Shown one piece after another: positions 1-9,140 of a DNA stretch of 64,000 nt. Under the pieces are notes generated by a model. The model was given only the letters and a program-made list of their open reading frames with translations. It ran no database searches and was not told where the DNA came from. Each line of letters opens with the position of its first letter. Position 1 is the stretch's first letter. The stretch is from the NCBI GenBank assembly GCA_964495085.1, contig CAZBUK010000004.1, positions 9,690-73,689 of the forward strand, in the 5' to 3' direction. The translations under genes and the position numbers were made by a program. This stretch comes from CAZBUK01 sp964495085 (GTDB lineage Bacteria; Bacteroidota; Ignavibacteria; T3Sed10-11).

Positions 1-679
1 CGACTGCAAGTTTTATAGCCTTCGCCATCTGGACCGGATGCTCGGCGCCGGCGATGGCCGAATTAAGGAGAATGCCGTCGCATCCCAACTCCATCGCAAC
101 TGCTGCGTCGGATGCGGTTCCTACTCCCGCATCGACAATGACGGGGATATCGACCATATCCCTGATGATTTTCAGGTTATACGGATTGCGTATACCCATT
201 CCCGAGCTGATCGGTGCACCGAGCGGCATGACCGCCGCGCATCCCATTTCCGCAAGCCGTTTGCAGGCGACCGGATCGTCGTTGCAGTAAGGGAGTACCG
301 TGAAGCCGTCGGCAATAAGCTTTTCCGCGGCTTTCAGCAATTCGGGGATATCGGGGAAGAGCGTTTCGTCGTCGCCGATCACTTCCAATTTGATCATCGA
401 GGTTCCGAGGGCTTCGCGTGCGAGGTGTGCCGTGAGGATTGCCTCCTTTGCGGTATAACACCCGGCGGTGTTGGGCAGAAGGTCGAAACGGTCGCTCACG
501 AGTTTGAGCAGGGATTCTCCGGATGTATCGTTCAGATTTACCCGCCGGATCGCGACCGTTACGAGCTCGGTTCCGCTTGCCTCAAGCGCTTTGAGCATGA
601 TCTCGGGACTCGGGTACTTTGCGGTTCCCACAATGATACGCGAGTTGAGCTTTTTATCACCGAGTATGAGTTGATCCAT
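1..679 (-). CDS. thiG: Thiazole synthase ThiG (3' end off the window)
   Basis: ThiG forms the thiazole phosphate ring of thiamine from deoxyxylulose phosphate, dehydroglycine and ThiS thiocarboxylate in the cytoplasm. Translation from the ATG at 679 gives 226 codons and stays open at base 1; the family is about 255 residues, so roughly 30 are missing. Seen: the Schiff-base lysine in MIKLEV (Lys97), VLPYCNDDPVACKRL, the phosphate-binding APISSGMGI segment and VDAGVGTASDAA near the visible end. It lies 54 bases downstream of thiS on the same strand, the last visible gene of thiO-thiS-thiG. No truncation other than the window edge is apparent. Identification is secure. Confidence 0.95.
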   Translation of the reverse strand, partial: MDQLILGDKKLNSRIIVGTAKYPSPEIMLKALEASGTELVTVAIRRVNLNDTSGESLLKLVSDRFDLLPNTAGCYTAKEAILTAHLAREALGTSMIKLEVIGDDETLFPDIPELLKAAEKLIADGFTVLPYCNDDPVACKRLAEMGCAAVMPLGAPISSGMGIRNPYNLKIIRDMVDIPVIVDAGVGTASDAAVAMELGCDGILLNSAIAGAEHPVQMAKAIKLAV

Positions 680-733
680 ATTTTATTCGTTCTTATTCAA
701 GTAATTATCTGTTCTGCACATTGCGGTCCGGTA

Positions 734-940
734 TCACCCTCCCTGTACTGCCTGCACAATCTCGACCCGCATCCCCTCAGCCAGCTCCACCGAGTTCCAG
801 CCGGATTTTGGGATAACGTCTTCATTCACGGCAACCGCAATGCCCTTGCCGTCTTTCGATATTTGTTTCGTCAGGAGAAACTCCTCGAGGTTTATGCCGT
901 CGCTTACTTCGATCGATTCTCCGTTTATTGAAATATGCAT
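734..940 (-). CDS. thiS: Sulfur carrier protein ThiS
   Basis: Ubiquitin-like sulfur carrier, thiocarboxylated on its C-terminal glycine and used by ThiG. I start it at the internal ATG at 940 (MHISINGESIEV), giving 68 residues, the usual ThiS size. The reading frame is open 21 codons further upstream, but those residues do not resemble ThiS. The protein ends in QAVQGG, the diagnostic Gly-Gly tail. It sits between thiO (91 bases upstream) and thiG (54 bases downstream). ThiF and ThiE are not in the window and may lie beyond the left edge. Confidence 0.92.
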   Translation of the reverse strand: MHISINGESIEVSDGINLEEFLLTKQISKDGKGIAVAVNEDVIPKSGWNSVELAEGMRVEIVQAVQGG

Positions 941-1031
941 GCGCGTCTGTCTGTCGTCTTTTGTTATTTCATCGTTTGCGGATTCTATGCACGGAAGATT
1001 CACCGGCGATAAACAACAACGCCTCGAAATC

Positions 1032-2156
1032 TCAACTCTTGAATCTTAACAATGAAAAGGGGTTTATAAGTTCAGAAACCTCTCCGCTCAAAATCAGCTC
1101 TGTCATGGTATATGCCGTAACCGGCGCTTGCAAGATACCGTGACGATAGTGCCCGGTTGCGACGTACAGTCCTTCCACCGGTGTCCTTCCGAGAATGGGT
1201 GCGTTGTCCCTACTTGCGGGACGGAACCCGACGTTCACCTCCTCAAGGGGAAGGTCGTAGATGCCCGGCACCGCCTCCCACGCCGATTCCAGAATGTCCT
1301 TTACTCCACCCGCGGTCGGATTTGTCTCGAACCCTTTCTCTTCGACCGTCGCTCCCACGATCAACCTCCCGTCCTTTTTTGGCGCAAAGTATACCTCGGG
1401 AGATCGTACGACGTGGGTGAGACGGAAGTCCTCCGTCATACGGAGCGTGATGATCTGGCCTTTTACCGGCCGGACAGGGAGCTGCCAGGCGGCCGGTAGT
1501 CCCCCGATCGCTCCGGCCCATGCTCCGTTCGCCACTACGACGCATGAGCTCGGAAGTACCTTTCCGTTCAGGCCGATACCTTTGAGCTCATCGTTGAGAA
1601 GAACGATTTCGTCGACGTTCGTGTGTTCATGCAGCTTCCCGCCGCATAATGCAAAGGCTCGGATCAGGGCGGCGACGAGTGCACGGTTATCGATTTGGTA
1701 ATCGTTGGGGATCCAGACCGCGGATCCGATCGAAGGTGAAAGCCGGGGTTCCCTCCCCCGTGCTTCGCTGCCCGTGAGCATTTCCACGGGCAGGCTTAGC
1801 TTCTTCCGGAACGCGTACAGCCGCCTGAGCATTTCCGCCTGATCGCGGTCGACGGCGATCATTAGCGTTCCTTCGGTTCGGAATCCGGGGTCGATGCCCG
1901 AATCCTGAATCAGCTCTTCCGTAAATCGGGGGTAGAGTTCGATGGACAAGAGATTGAGCCTGAGGAGGTCCGGTTCTTCGAATCCCGCCTCCGAAACGGG
2001 CGCAAGCATTCCTGCAGAAACCCAGCTTGCCTGTTTTCCCGCCTCTCCGCGTTCGAATATCTCGACCGTTCTTCCTTTTCGTGCGAGCTGCCAACCGATG
2101 GAGAGTCCGATTACTCCACCGCCGATAATCGTTACCGGTCCGGACGATTGTGCCAT
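1032..2156 (-). CDS. thiO: Glycine oxidase ThiO
   Basis: FAD-dependent amino-acid oxidase that converts glycine to dehydroglycine, the imine used by ThiG in aerobic thiazole synthesis. 374 residues, normal length. Seen: an N-terminal dinucleotide fold with IIGGGVIGLSIGWQLA (about residues 9-24), KQASWVSAGMLAP, and the C-terminal FAD-contact segment ATGHYRHGILQAP typical of ThiO. First gene of thiO-thiS-thiG. I saw no TPP-riboswitch core in the 266 bases between it and the divergent permease at 2423. Choosing ThiO rather than anaerobic ThiH implies oxygen use. A general D-amino-acid dehydrogenase is the alternative, but the thiS/thiG context argues strongly for ThiO. Confidence 0.93.
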   Translation of the reverse strand: MAQSSGPVTIIGGGVIGLSIGWQLARKGRTVEIFERGEAGKQASWVSAGMLAPVSEAGFEEPDLLRLNLLSIELYPRFTEELIQDSGIDPGFRTEGTLMIAVDRDQAEMLRRLYAFRKKLSLPVEMLTGSEARGREPRLSPSIGSAVWIPNDYQIDNRALVAALIRAFALCGGKLHEHTNVDEIVLLNDELKGIGLNGKVLPSSCVVVANGAWAGAIGGLPAAWQLPVRPVKGQIITLRMTEDFRLTHVVRSPEVYFAPKKDGRLIVGATVEEKGFETNPTAGGVKDILESAWEAVPGIYDLPLEEVNVGFRPASRDNAPILGRTPVEGLYVATGHYRHGILQAPVTAYTMTELILSGEVSELINPFSLLRFKS

Positions 2157-2422
2157 GAATCCCGCATAAGTTCGATGTATTTATTCATAAACCGGAAAAA
2201 TGTCCCCGGTGCATGCGGTACATAATACTAAAGTTTGAGCAGGCGTGCAATCGGGGGAAGAAGAGGATGAAAACTTGTCCGATGCACATTCCTTTTTTCC
2301 ATACTCTCCGTATCTATAGAGCAGATAAGCGGACTTTATCATAGTGGAGTATATGCTGTCCGGATATCCGTTTTCAACTTTGCAGCATAATAACGCGCAT
2401 GTTCCACACTCCGGGGAAATGA

Positions 2423-4831
2423 ATGTTTCCAAAATATCTCGAATCAGTATACCGCCATTTCCTGAAAAACAGGAAATTTGTGCTGTTAAATATTTTGGGA
2501 CTTGCCGTCGGCCTCTCGGGCTTTATCCTCATCATGGCGTATGTTATCGATGAGTATTCACACGACGGTTTTCACACGCGTTCCGAACGTACCTATCGGT
2601 TGTACGACGCGCTCCGAACCGGTACGACTGCGTTGACCCCGATTCCATGGGGTCCCGCGCTGAAGCAAAGATTTCCGGAGATCGAGGATTACGTCCGGGT
2701 CCGGATATTCAATGAAGTTTCATTCCGTACCGGCGGCGAAATTCAGAGGACCGACCGCGTGATTGCGGCCGATTCATCTTTCTTCGAAGTATTCTCGTTT
2801 CCGCTCATTGCAGGCGATCGAAAGAACGTATTACGCGATCAATCCGGCATCGTCGTGACGGATGAGTTCGCGCGGCGTAATTTCCCGGGTCGTAATGCCC
2901 TGGGAGAACGGATAGAGGTGAGCATTTTCGGCATGTATGTACCCTTTATCGTATCGGGAGTGGTGCAAAAACCGGCCCGGTCGCATCTCACCTTCGATCT
3001 CATTATTCCTTTTCAGGTTCTCAAGGTCGCGGGTGATCCGTTTCCACATACAGACCGGATGCTCCATACATCGCATACATATCTCGTACTCAAAGAGGGG
3101 ATGCCACCGGATGCGATCGAGGAAAAGCTTCCCGAATTCGTGGAAGAATTTGTCGGCGAGACCTACAGCGAACGATACCGGCCGGCTCTCCAGCGGCTGG
3201 AGGATATCTATCTTCGCGCCGACCTGCAGCTGGATTTCGAGCCACGCGGCAACAGGAGCCATCTCAATATCTTCATCGCAACGGCGCTCATCGTCCTCAT
3301 CTCCGCCTGCATCAATTTCATGAACTTATCGAGCGCTCAATCGCTCCTGCGTGCAAAAGAAGTAGGAATCCGTAAAGTGCTCGGAGCATCGCGGCCGCAG
3401 CTCATCCTCCGCTATCTGACCGAGTCTGTCGCAATAGCATTCGCCTCGCTCCTGTTCGCGCTAATCATCATAGATATCGCTCTCCCCTACTTCAATGAGT
3501 TAACTGGTAAATCGTTCACGTTCTCCTCATTACTCGCAGGAAGGATGCTGCCGCTGATTCTGGGCTCGACCTTCATCACGGGCGTGCTTGCCGGCTGCTA
3601 TCCGGCAGTAGCGCTCTCCTCTTTCAAACCCGCAACGGTATTAAAAACGGGCTCCCCGCTTTCCCTCTCCGGCGGGCGGATACGGAAGACGCTCCTGATT
3701 GTCCAGTTTGCATCGGCGGGTATCCTGGTCATTCTAACGGGGACGATCTATCTTCAGCTCCGGTATATCGAGACGAGAGAGATGGGATTCGAACGCGAAA
3801 ACATCCTCGCCCTTCCCGGTTATCCCCGCCTCCCGGAATGGCAGTCCCGCTACGAGGACCTGAAACGTAAGCTGCTCTCCCACCCCGGTATAGAATCGAT
3901 CTCCGGCGCTTCTTCCGTTCCCGGATCGATGCATCATAATATCATGAGATATGTTCCCGAGGGCTACCCCGAGGGAACCGATATTTCGATAGCGACGATC
4001 TTCGCAAATGCAGACTTTCTCGAGACTTTCAGGATAGAGCTTATCTCGGGAAACGGCTTCACCTCCGGGGACAATCCGGATTCCCTGGAAGGAATCATCG
4101 TCAATGAAGCGGCGGCGGCTTCATTCGCGAAAGCCAATCCGGAATGGGCGGATCCCGTCGACCGGGAACTATCAGCCGGTTTTGCAGATTATATCGTCAA
4201 TCGCGGCAGGGTGGTCGGAGTGATGAAGGATTTCAATTTCGAACCGTTATACCATGAGATCGTGCCGCTGGTCCTGCGAATGGATCCGTTGCGCATGTAT
4301 TCGGTTCAGGTCAGACTTTCCAGGGGGGATCACGGAGCATCGATCGCCCGGATCCGAAATGTCTGGAACGAGGTTTTTCCCGAAATTCCTTTCGACTACC
4401 GATTCCTCGACGAATCGATTCGTGATATATACGGGAAAGAGTTCAGACTTATGACCTTTTTTGAAATTTTTGCGGCACTCGGAATCTTTATCGCATCGCT
4501 CGGCGTCTACGGTCTATCTGCATTTATGACCCGGAACAGGCTCAAAGAGGTGAGCGTCCGAAAGATTCTGGGAGCTTCTCCCGCCTCTTTGATGCGTCTC
4601 ATAAGCAATGAATTCCTGGCGCTCATTCTGCTTTCGGGCCTCATCGCGGTTCCGGTGGCGGTAAAGCTCATACACTTCTGGCTGGACAAATTTGTATACA
4701 ATACCGGCGTCGCCGGCTGGCTGTTTATTTTCGCGCCCGCTGTTCTGATTCTCATTACGTTGATCACGGTTTCGATACACTCCTTTGGAATGCGCAGAAT
4801 CAATCCGGTGGACGTGTTGCGCGAGGAGTAG
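2423..4831 (+). CDS. ABC transporter permease, duplicated MacB/FtsX type
   Basis: 802-residue inner-membrane permease of the FCB-type MacB/FtsX class. Its order is an N-terminal membrane helix (about 18-40), a periplasmic MacB-PCD domain (about 45-260), an FtsX block with three helices (about 280-400), a second helix near 425-445, a second periplasmic domain and a second FtsX block (about 670-800). The motif KEVGIRKVLGASRPQL in block one is mirrored by KEVSVRKILGASPASL in block two, showing the internal duplication. Such proteins usually act with a separate ATPase in lipoprotein or peptide export, or respond to envelope stress. No ATPase gene is adjacent, so the partner and substrate are unknown. 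Divergent from thiO. Confidence 0.85.
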   Translation: MFPKYLESVYRHFLKNRKFVLLNILGLAVGLSGFILIMAYVIDEYSHDGFHTRSERTYRLYDALRTGTTALTPIPWGPALKQRFPEIEDYVRVRIFNEVSFRTGGEIQRTDRVIAADSSFFEVFSFPLIAGDRKNVLRDQSGIVVTDEFARRNFPGRNALGERIEVSIFGMYVPFIVSGVVQKPARSHLTFDLIIPFQVLKVAGDPFPHTDRMLHTSHTYLVLKEGMPPDAIEEKLPEFVEEFVGETYSERYRPALQRLEDIYLRADLQLDFEPRGNRSHLNIFIATALIVLISACINFMNLSSAQSLLRAKEVGIRKVLGASRPQLILRYLTESVAIAFASLLFALIIIDIALPYFNELTGKSFTFSSLLAGRMLPLILGSTFITGVLAGCYPAVALSSFKPATVLKTGSPLSLSGGRIRKTLLIVQFASAGILVILTGTIYLQLRYIETREMGFERENILALPGYPRLPEWQSRYEDLKRKLLSHPGIESISGASSVPGSMHHNIMRYVPEGYPEGTDISIATIFANADFLETFRIELISGNGFTSGDNPDSLEGIIVNEAAAASFAKANPEWADPVDRELSAGFADYIVNRGRVVGVMKDFNFEPLYHEIVPLVLRMDPLRMYSVQVRLSRGDHGASIARIRNVWNEVFPEIPFDYRFLDESIRDIYGKEFRLMTFFEIFAALGIFIASLGVYGLSAFMTRNRLKEVSVRKILGASPASLMRLISNEFLALILLSGLIAVPVAVKLIHFWLDKFVYNTGVAGWLFIFAPAVLILITLITVSIHSFGMRRINPVDVLREE

Positions 4832-5044
4832 AAGTTTGAATCCCGGAAAGGGTTCACTCGCGTGCTTGCACATTATCACGCGAAAGAGAATGGAGTTTCG
4901 GTGAAACGCCCCTACGGTGTAATCAAATTCCGGATTTATAATTCCTGCACAAAACAACAATGAGCGGTTCGGAGGATACAACATTAAAATCCGAGCTTCG
5001 AATATTATTGGATTATTTTTTAGAGAGTCTGCATGTTCTTGATA

Positions 5045-5117
5045 GCCTCACCCCTAACCCCTCTCCGCGCGCGGAGACCCCGCCTTGGCGGGGCAGGTGG
5101 GGCGAAGGGGGTGAGGC
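5045..5117. repeat. GC-rich inverted repeat with nested hairpins
   Basis: A 10-base inverted repeat (GCCTCACCCC at 5045-5054, GGGGTGAGGC at 5108-5117) encloses a 14-base perfect palindrome (CTCCGCGCGCGGAG, 5063-5076) and a hairpin with 7-base arms (CCCCGCC/GGCGGGG, 5078-5093). The latter core recurs in the inverted-repeat element near 22055. No T-tract follows, so it reads as a dispersed palindromic repeat rather than a terminator. It lies in the 646-base gap 4832-5477, in which I see no gene. Confidence 0.7.
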
Positions 5118-5159
5118 TGCGAGGGAGAGCGAGATGTTTTAATGGAACTAAAAAGATTC

Positions 5160-5299
5160 GCTCAATTGCCCGCGCATTCATGCGCGGGAAAAGGAAGTCC
5201 TTTAACATAACCGAAGGGATTACCGAGGATCATCGGGCTGAAGCCCGGCGGGTTTTGGGGTACCGCTTAACCCGCAGCTGAAGCTGCGGGCAATTGAGC
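5160..5299. repeat. 140-bp palindromic element with 14-bp terminal inverted repeats
   Basis: The ends are perfect 14-base inverted repeats, GCTCAATTGCCCGC (5160-5173) and GCGGGCAATTGAGC (5286-5299). Inside are three more hairpins: CCCGCGCA/TGCGCGGG (5169-5188), CGGGCT/AGCCCG around 5234-5247, and CCCGCAGCT/AGCTGCGGG (5271-5290, two-base loop). There is no coding capacity. The layout of terminal repeats plus stacked hairpins suits a small non-autonomous mobile element or REP/BIME-like unit. Confidence 0.7.
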
Positions 5300-5388
5300 A
5301 AGGGATGGTGGTAACTGTAACGAATCATTCGTGAAAAAATAATTCTGAATCTGATATCCTAAAAATAATTGCTCTGTCAGAGTCATCC

Positions 5389-5417
5389 GTAAGGGCGTTT
5401 CGAAGAAACGCCCTTAC
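5389..5417. repeat. Perfect 13-bp hairpin
   Basis: GTAAGGGCGTTTC (5389-5401) and its exact reverse complement (5405-5417) are separated by GAA. It stands about 60 bases before the VOC gene and lacks a U-tract on either side. It is more likely a dispersed intergenic palindrome than an intrinsic terminator. Confidence 0.65.
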
Positions 5418-5477
5418 CTTCTAATCTGATTACAATGCGTCATAGAAATTATCACTTACGATCCAGGATATAGCTCA

Positions 5478-5864
5478 ATGCAGACCGGACTGAAACTCTA
5501 CCGGGTTATCCTCCCGGTGAACGACATCGAAGCCGCGGAGGCATTCTATTCACGCCTCCTTGGTACCCCCGGCAAACGCGTCTCACCGGGGAGGCATTAT
5601 TTCGATCTCGGCGGTACGATTCTCGCCTGCTACGACGCGGCTGCAGACGGGGACGATGGCGGGTTTCGTCATAATCCCGAACATATCTACATCAGCACTC
5701 CCGATCTGGATTCGACATTCCGTACCGTTGTGTCGCTGCAATCCGCGGTAATCGATGCGGCGATAGAAACAATGGCATGGGGGGAGCGCTCATTCTATTT
5801 TACCGATCCATTCGGCAACAGAGTTTGTATGGTGGACGAGCGAACGAAGTTTACCGGAGCTTAG
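5478..5864 (+). CDS. VOC-family (glyoxalase/bleomycin-resistance fold) protein
   Basis: 128 residues, the size of a single VOC unit with two beta-alpha-beta-beta-beta modules. Seen: LYRVILPVNDIEAAEAFYSR at the N-terminus, the characteristic start of module one, and SFYFTDPFGNRVCMVDE near the C-terminus, typical of module two. VOC proteins include metal-dependent lyases, dioxygenases and drug-binding proteins, and the substrate cannot be read from sequence. Monocistronic between the hairpin-rich patch and msrA (133 bases downstream). Confidence 0.8.
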   Translation: MQTGLKLYRVILPVNDIEAAEAFYSRLLGTPGKRVSPGRHYFDLGGTILACYDAAADGDDGGFRHNPEHIYISTPDLDSTFRTVVSLQSAVIDAAIETMAWGERSFYFTDPFGNRVCMVDERTKFTGA

Positions 5865-5997
5865 GAATTCGACCCCCTTTCTTTTGATCCCGGACGAATG
5901 TCCTGTGCTGCCCGGGTTGAGATCTCTCATCAAATGAGAATGCGAACTTTTTTCCGTGTTTCGCGGTTATATGGATATCTCAAAAACGGAATAGTCT

Positions 5998-6609
5998 ATG
6001 TTACTTCAACTACTACTCGTTATTTCCATGACCATAACACAACCTCTACCTGATCCGGAATCCAAAGAAACTGCGGCACGCAGCGAAGCCACTTTCGGAG
6101 CAGGCTGCTTCTGGTGCGTCGAAGCGGTGTTTCAACGCGTGAAGGGCGTGATCCATGTCGAATCTGGTTATTCGGGCGGCGCCGTCGACAATCCAACCTA
6201 CCGGGATGTGACGACGGGAAGAACGGGCCATGCGGAGGTCGCACGAATCGTCTTCGATCCCTCGATCATTTCCTACGAACTCCTGCTCGAAGTGTTCTGG
6301 CACACGCATGATCCTACCACGCTCAACCGGCAGGGAGCCGACGTCGGAACGCAATATCGTTCGGCAATTTTCTACCACGACGACGAGCAGCGCAGGGTTG
6401 CGGAGCAGTCAAAGGAAAAAACCGGGAAGTCCGGACTCTGGGATTCGCCCATCGTCACCGAAATATCCCCGCTCATCAATTACTACACTGCGGAGGATTA
6501 CCACCAGAATTACTATAACAACAATCCCAACCAGCCGTACTGCTCCATCGTCATCGGACCGAAGCTTGCCAAACTCGAGAAAGAGTTCCGCCACCTGCTG
6601 AAGGACTGA
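5998..6609 (+). CDS. msrA: Peptide methionine-(S)-S-oxide reductase MsrA
   Basis: Repairs oxidised methionine in proteins. 203 residues. The catalytic motif GCFWC is at 36-40, with Cys37 as nucleophile, followed by the family's GYSGG and HAEV segments, FWHTHDPTTLNRQGADVGTQYRS and EDYHQNYY. The first 18 residues are hydrophobic (MLLQLLLVISMTITQ), unlike cytosolic MsrA, so export to the periplasm or membrane attachment is plausible. No MsrB domain is fused. Convergent with the DUF819 gene 47 bases away; no clear terminator lies between them. Confidence 0.95.
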   Translation: MLLQLLLVISMTITQPLPDPESKETAARSEATFGAGCFWCVEAVFQRVKGVIHVESGYSGGAVDNPTYRDVTTGRTGHAEVARIVFDPSIISYELLLEVFWHTHDPTTLNRQGADVGTQYRSAIFYHDDEQRRVAEQSKEKTGKSGLWDSPIVTEISPLINYYTAEDYHQNYYNNNPNQPYCSIVIGPKLAKLEKEFRHLLKD

Positions 6610-6656
6610 CCGGACACCGCGCCCGGGCGGGGTACACACCGTGACCAGCGATGCAT

Positions 6657-7835
6657 TTACAATCGGCTGATCCAGTAGCATATCTGTGCTACGGTTAACG
6701 CGACAAACGTCCCGGAAATATTTCCCACCACAGCCATCAATAATCCGACAGGAGCCAGCGAACTCTGGTACACGGTTGCGACGATCGGAGCCGTGACGGG
6801 TCCGCCGATATTAGCCTGGCTCGCAGTTGCCATTAGAAACATTGGCGACTTGAGCAGCCTGGCCCCGGTAAAAAGAGTCGTTATGTGAATGAGAATGATC
6901 AGCACGCCGGCGAGCAGGAAGAGGGGGGCATTCAGTATTCCGCCGAGATCGGCACGCGCGCCGATCGTTGCGAGCAGAAGATAGAAGAAAAAACTGCCGA
7001 CCGAGGATGCGCCCGCATATTCGAGCTCGGAGAGGCGAGAGAAAGACAACCCGATGCCGATGAGACTTGCGAGGATGATCGTCCATCCGAACGACGTCAG
7101 CACGGCGCCGACGTCGGGAAGCAATTCGCCGAGATATACCGTCGCATATCCGACGCCGAATCCCGCGGCAAGCATAGATATCAGATCGACGAACGTCAAC
7201 GGCCTTCTGTGCCGGGCATACAGATCCTTCATCCTGGCGTTCAGCCCGTCGACCACCGAGCGGTCGACCCGGTTCCAGGCATCGAACCTGTCCTGAAACA
7301 CCGCGAGTGCAATAACCACTCCCATCCAGCCGTATCCGACGACGGTATCGACAACGATAATTGGACCCAGCATGGATTCGGGAGTTCCTACGCTCGTTGC
7401 AACCGCAACCATATTCGCACTCCCTCCGATCCAGCTGCCCGTTAATGCGGCGATTCCCTTCCAGGCATCCGCCGGGAGCCAGAACCGGAGCGCGGAATAG
7501 GAGAGCACGGCTCCAACTGCGATGCCGAGCGTGCCGGCAAGTACCGTGAGCACCGCTTTCCATCCGAGTTTTGCGAGCGCTGGCACGTTGGCCGACAGGA
7601 GCATTAATACGAGAGCGGTCGGGAGCAGGTAGGTGCGTACCCACAGGTACAGGTCATGGCTTTGCGGGATGATGCCGAGGTTCGAGGAGATCATCGGCAG
7701 GAAATAAACCCAGATAACGGGAGGCAGATATTTAAAGAAAGGCGCGAATAACCTGAATTCGCTGAGTTTGTATATCGCGCCGATCAGAAGGATAAGGTAA
7801 ACGAGGACCGCTGTGGTATCTGTAAGGAGAGACAA
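6657..7835 (-). CDS. DUF819-family membrane protein
   Basis: 392-residue polytopic inner-membrane protein with about ten hydrophobic segments over its whole length. It matches the DUF819 (YjcL-like) family in length and in segments such as GSWIGGSANMVAVA (about 139-152) and ATASQANIGGPVTAPIVA near the C-terminus. These two glycine-rich stretches look like inverted-repeat halves of a secondary transporter. The substrate is not established. It lies downstream of the NlpC/P60 gene on the same strand (85 bases), so co-transcription is possible. Confidence 0.82.
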   Translation of the reverse strand: MSLLTDTTAVLVYLILLIGAIYKLSEFRLFAPFFKYLPPVIWVYFLPMISSNLGIIPQSHDLYLWVRTYLLPTALVLMLLSANVPALAKLGWKAVLTVLAGTLGIAVGAVLSYSALRFWLPADAWKGIAALTGSWIGGSANMVAVATSVGTPESMLGPIIVVDTVVGYGWMGVVIALAVFQDRFDAWNRVDRSVVDGLNARMKDLYARHRRPLTFVDLISMLAAGFGVGYATVYLGELLPDVGAVLTSFGWTIILASLIGIGLSFSRLSELEYAGASSVGSFFFYLLLATIGARADLGGILNAPLFLLAGVLIILIHITTLFTGARLLKSPMFLMATASQANIGGPVTAPIVATVYQSSLAPVGLLMAVVGNISGTFVALTVAQICYWISRL

Positions 7836-7920
7836 GAAATATTCCGTGGCTGAATATGGTGAAAGGATTCATCGGGTGATACTGTCGGATCCGCAGAACG
7901 GACATTCCGATTGGAACCGG

Positions 7921-9072
7921 TTATTCATTTCCGGCGATCAATCGTTTCGCCCTCACGAACCTGTTCCGCTCGTACTCGTTGTAATTCGGAGCGGCAGGAT
8001 TGAGACTGTTGATGTGCACGTCGCCGGACGCGTGAATGAACTCTCCGTTTCCGAGATAGATCCCCACGTGGACGATCCGTTCCGGTTTTTCATCGCTCTC
8101 TTTTTCGCCGAAAAAGAGGAGATCGCCCTTCAGCAGATTTTCGAACTGATCGCCCGCCTGTATGTCGTCCCCGAGTGAGATCTGCTGGCTTGCGTCCCGG
8201 CTGAGATCCATGCCGTTCAACCGGAATACCGTCTTCGTAAAGCCGGAGCAATCGAATCCCTTCACCGATGTTCCTCCCCAGAGATACGGTATTCCGAGAA
8301 ACGATTTTGCCGTGCGTTCGACGTTATCGGCGGTGAGCTGGCGGGTACGGCTCCATATCGCGAGATCCTGTGCGACGGCGCGCTCGATATACCCCTGTCT
8401 TCCGTCCGGAAGCTCGACATTAAACCAGGCGCCGGTACGACCGGTCGTTCTGACGGCCGAGCCTATCACCGCATTGCTCACCGGCAGCGAGCTGCCCGCA
8501 GGCTGCTCGCGGATGGTCGCATGATTCTGTGTAACGATTATCCGCGGAGAATTCTGCCATGTCTCGACCGATAGAGTGTCGGTAAGATGCAGCGCTCCCG
8601 AATCGATCCATCCGAGATACAGATCCGGTGATTGCACGTAATACCAGCCTCTCTGTCGCTTCAGCACGGTGACGGGCGAACCCATCAGTACCTGCGTCAC
8701 GAGTTCGGAGGTATGACGCGGGTTAGCGCGCATATTTCCAACGCTCACGTTTATGAGCGCATAATGATTGTCGCCGAGTTCTGCTGCGGGCAGCACCCTG
8801 ATGCTGTCGACCGCGGGAGGAAAATCGAACTCGGCAAGCGCTGCAAGCAGCGAGAGCTTCGCTTCGCCGTTATCCACTTCGCCTTTAAGAACCAGGTTTC
8901 CGCCCGACCGCTCCCAGACGATATCGAATACGGCGGTGCGCCGGTCGGGTGCATAGCTCTCCCCTACCCGGTCGATGACGTCCTGCAGCAATGCATCCTG
9001 GCGTTTCGTGGACGTGCATGAGATAAGCAACAGCGATGTCATCAAGAGGGTAAGGATAATCCGGGTCTTCAT
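7921..9072 (-). CDS. NlpC/P60 lipoprotein with SH3b domains
   Basis: 383-residue peptidoglycan endopeptidase. A lipoprotein signal with LLLISC puts the lipidated Cys at 19. Residues about 40-97 resemble a BON-like module (LVLKGEVDNGEAKLSLLAAL). Two SH3b modules span about 105-165 and 175-235. The NlpC/P60 domain from about 248 carries YLWGGTSVKGFDCSGF (catalytic Cys275), HVGIYLG (His335) and IHASGDVH (His347). Such enzymes cut between D-Glu and the diamino acid of stem peptides; lipidation would place it in the periplasm, probably on the outer membrane. The catalytic set looks intact. Confidence 0.9.
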   Translation of the reverse strand: MKTRIILTLLMTSLLLISCTSTKRQDALLQDVIDRVGESYAPDRRTAVFDIVWERSGGNLVLKGEVDNGEAKLSLLAALAEFDFPPAVDSIRVLPAAELGDNHYALINVSVGNMRANPRHTSELVTQVLMGSPVTVLKRQRGWYYVQSPDLYLGWIDSGALHLTDTLSVETWQNSPRIIVTQNHATIREQPAGSSLPVSNAVIGSAVRTTGRTGAWFNVELPDGRQGYIERAVAQDLAIWSRTRQLTADNVERTAKSFLGIPYLWGGTSVKGFDCSGFTKTVFRLNGMDLSRDASQQISLGDDIQAGDQFENLLKGDLLFFGEKESDEKPERIVHVGIYLGNGEFIHASGDVHINSLNPAAPNYNEYERNRFVRAKRLIAGNE

Positions 9073-9140
9073 TTCACATTATATATTTAGTAACTATTAC
9101 GCAGGATTAAAAGATAATTACTTTTATCAAGTGGAAGAAA

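Noticed and set aside
38..931. Long plus-strand reading frame (297 codons) opposite thiG and thiS
   Set aside because: It lies antisense to two well-identified genes, has no family resemblance and arises from their codon bias.
2157..2422. Possible TPP riboswitch before thiO
   Set aside because: The conserved TPP core segments were not found on the minus strand; nothing supports it.
2181..2432. 83-codon minus-strand frame between thiO and the permease
   Set aside because: It overlaps the permease start and occupies the divergent promoter region; the sequence is not protein-like.
5389..5417. Perfect hairpin considered as a terminator
   Set aside because: No T-tract on either strand; classed as a repeat instead.
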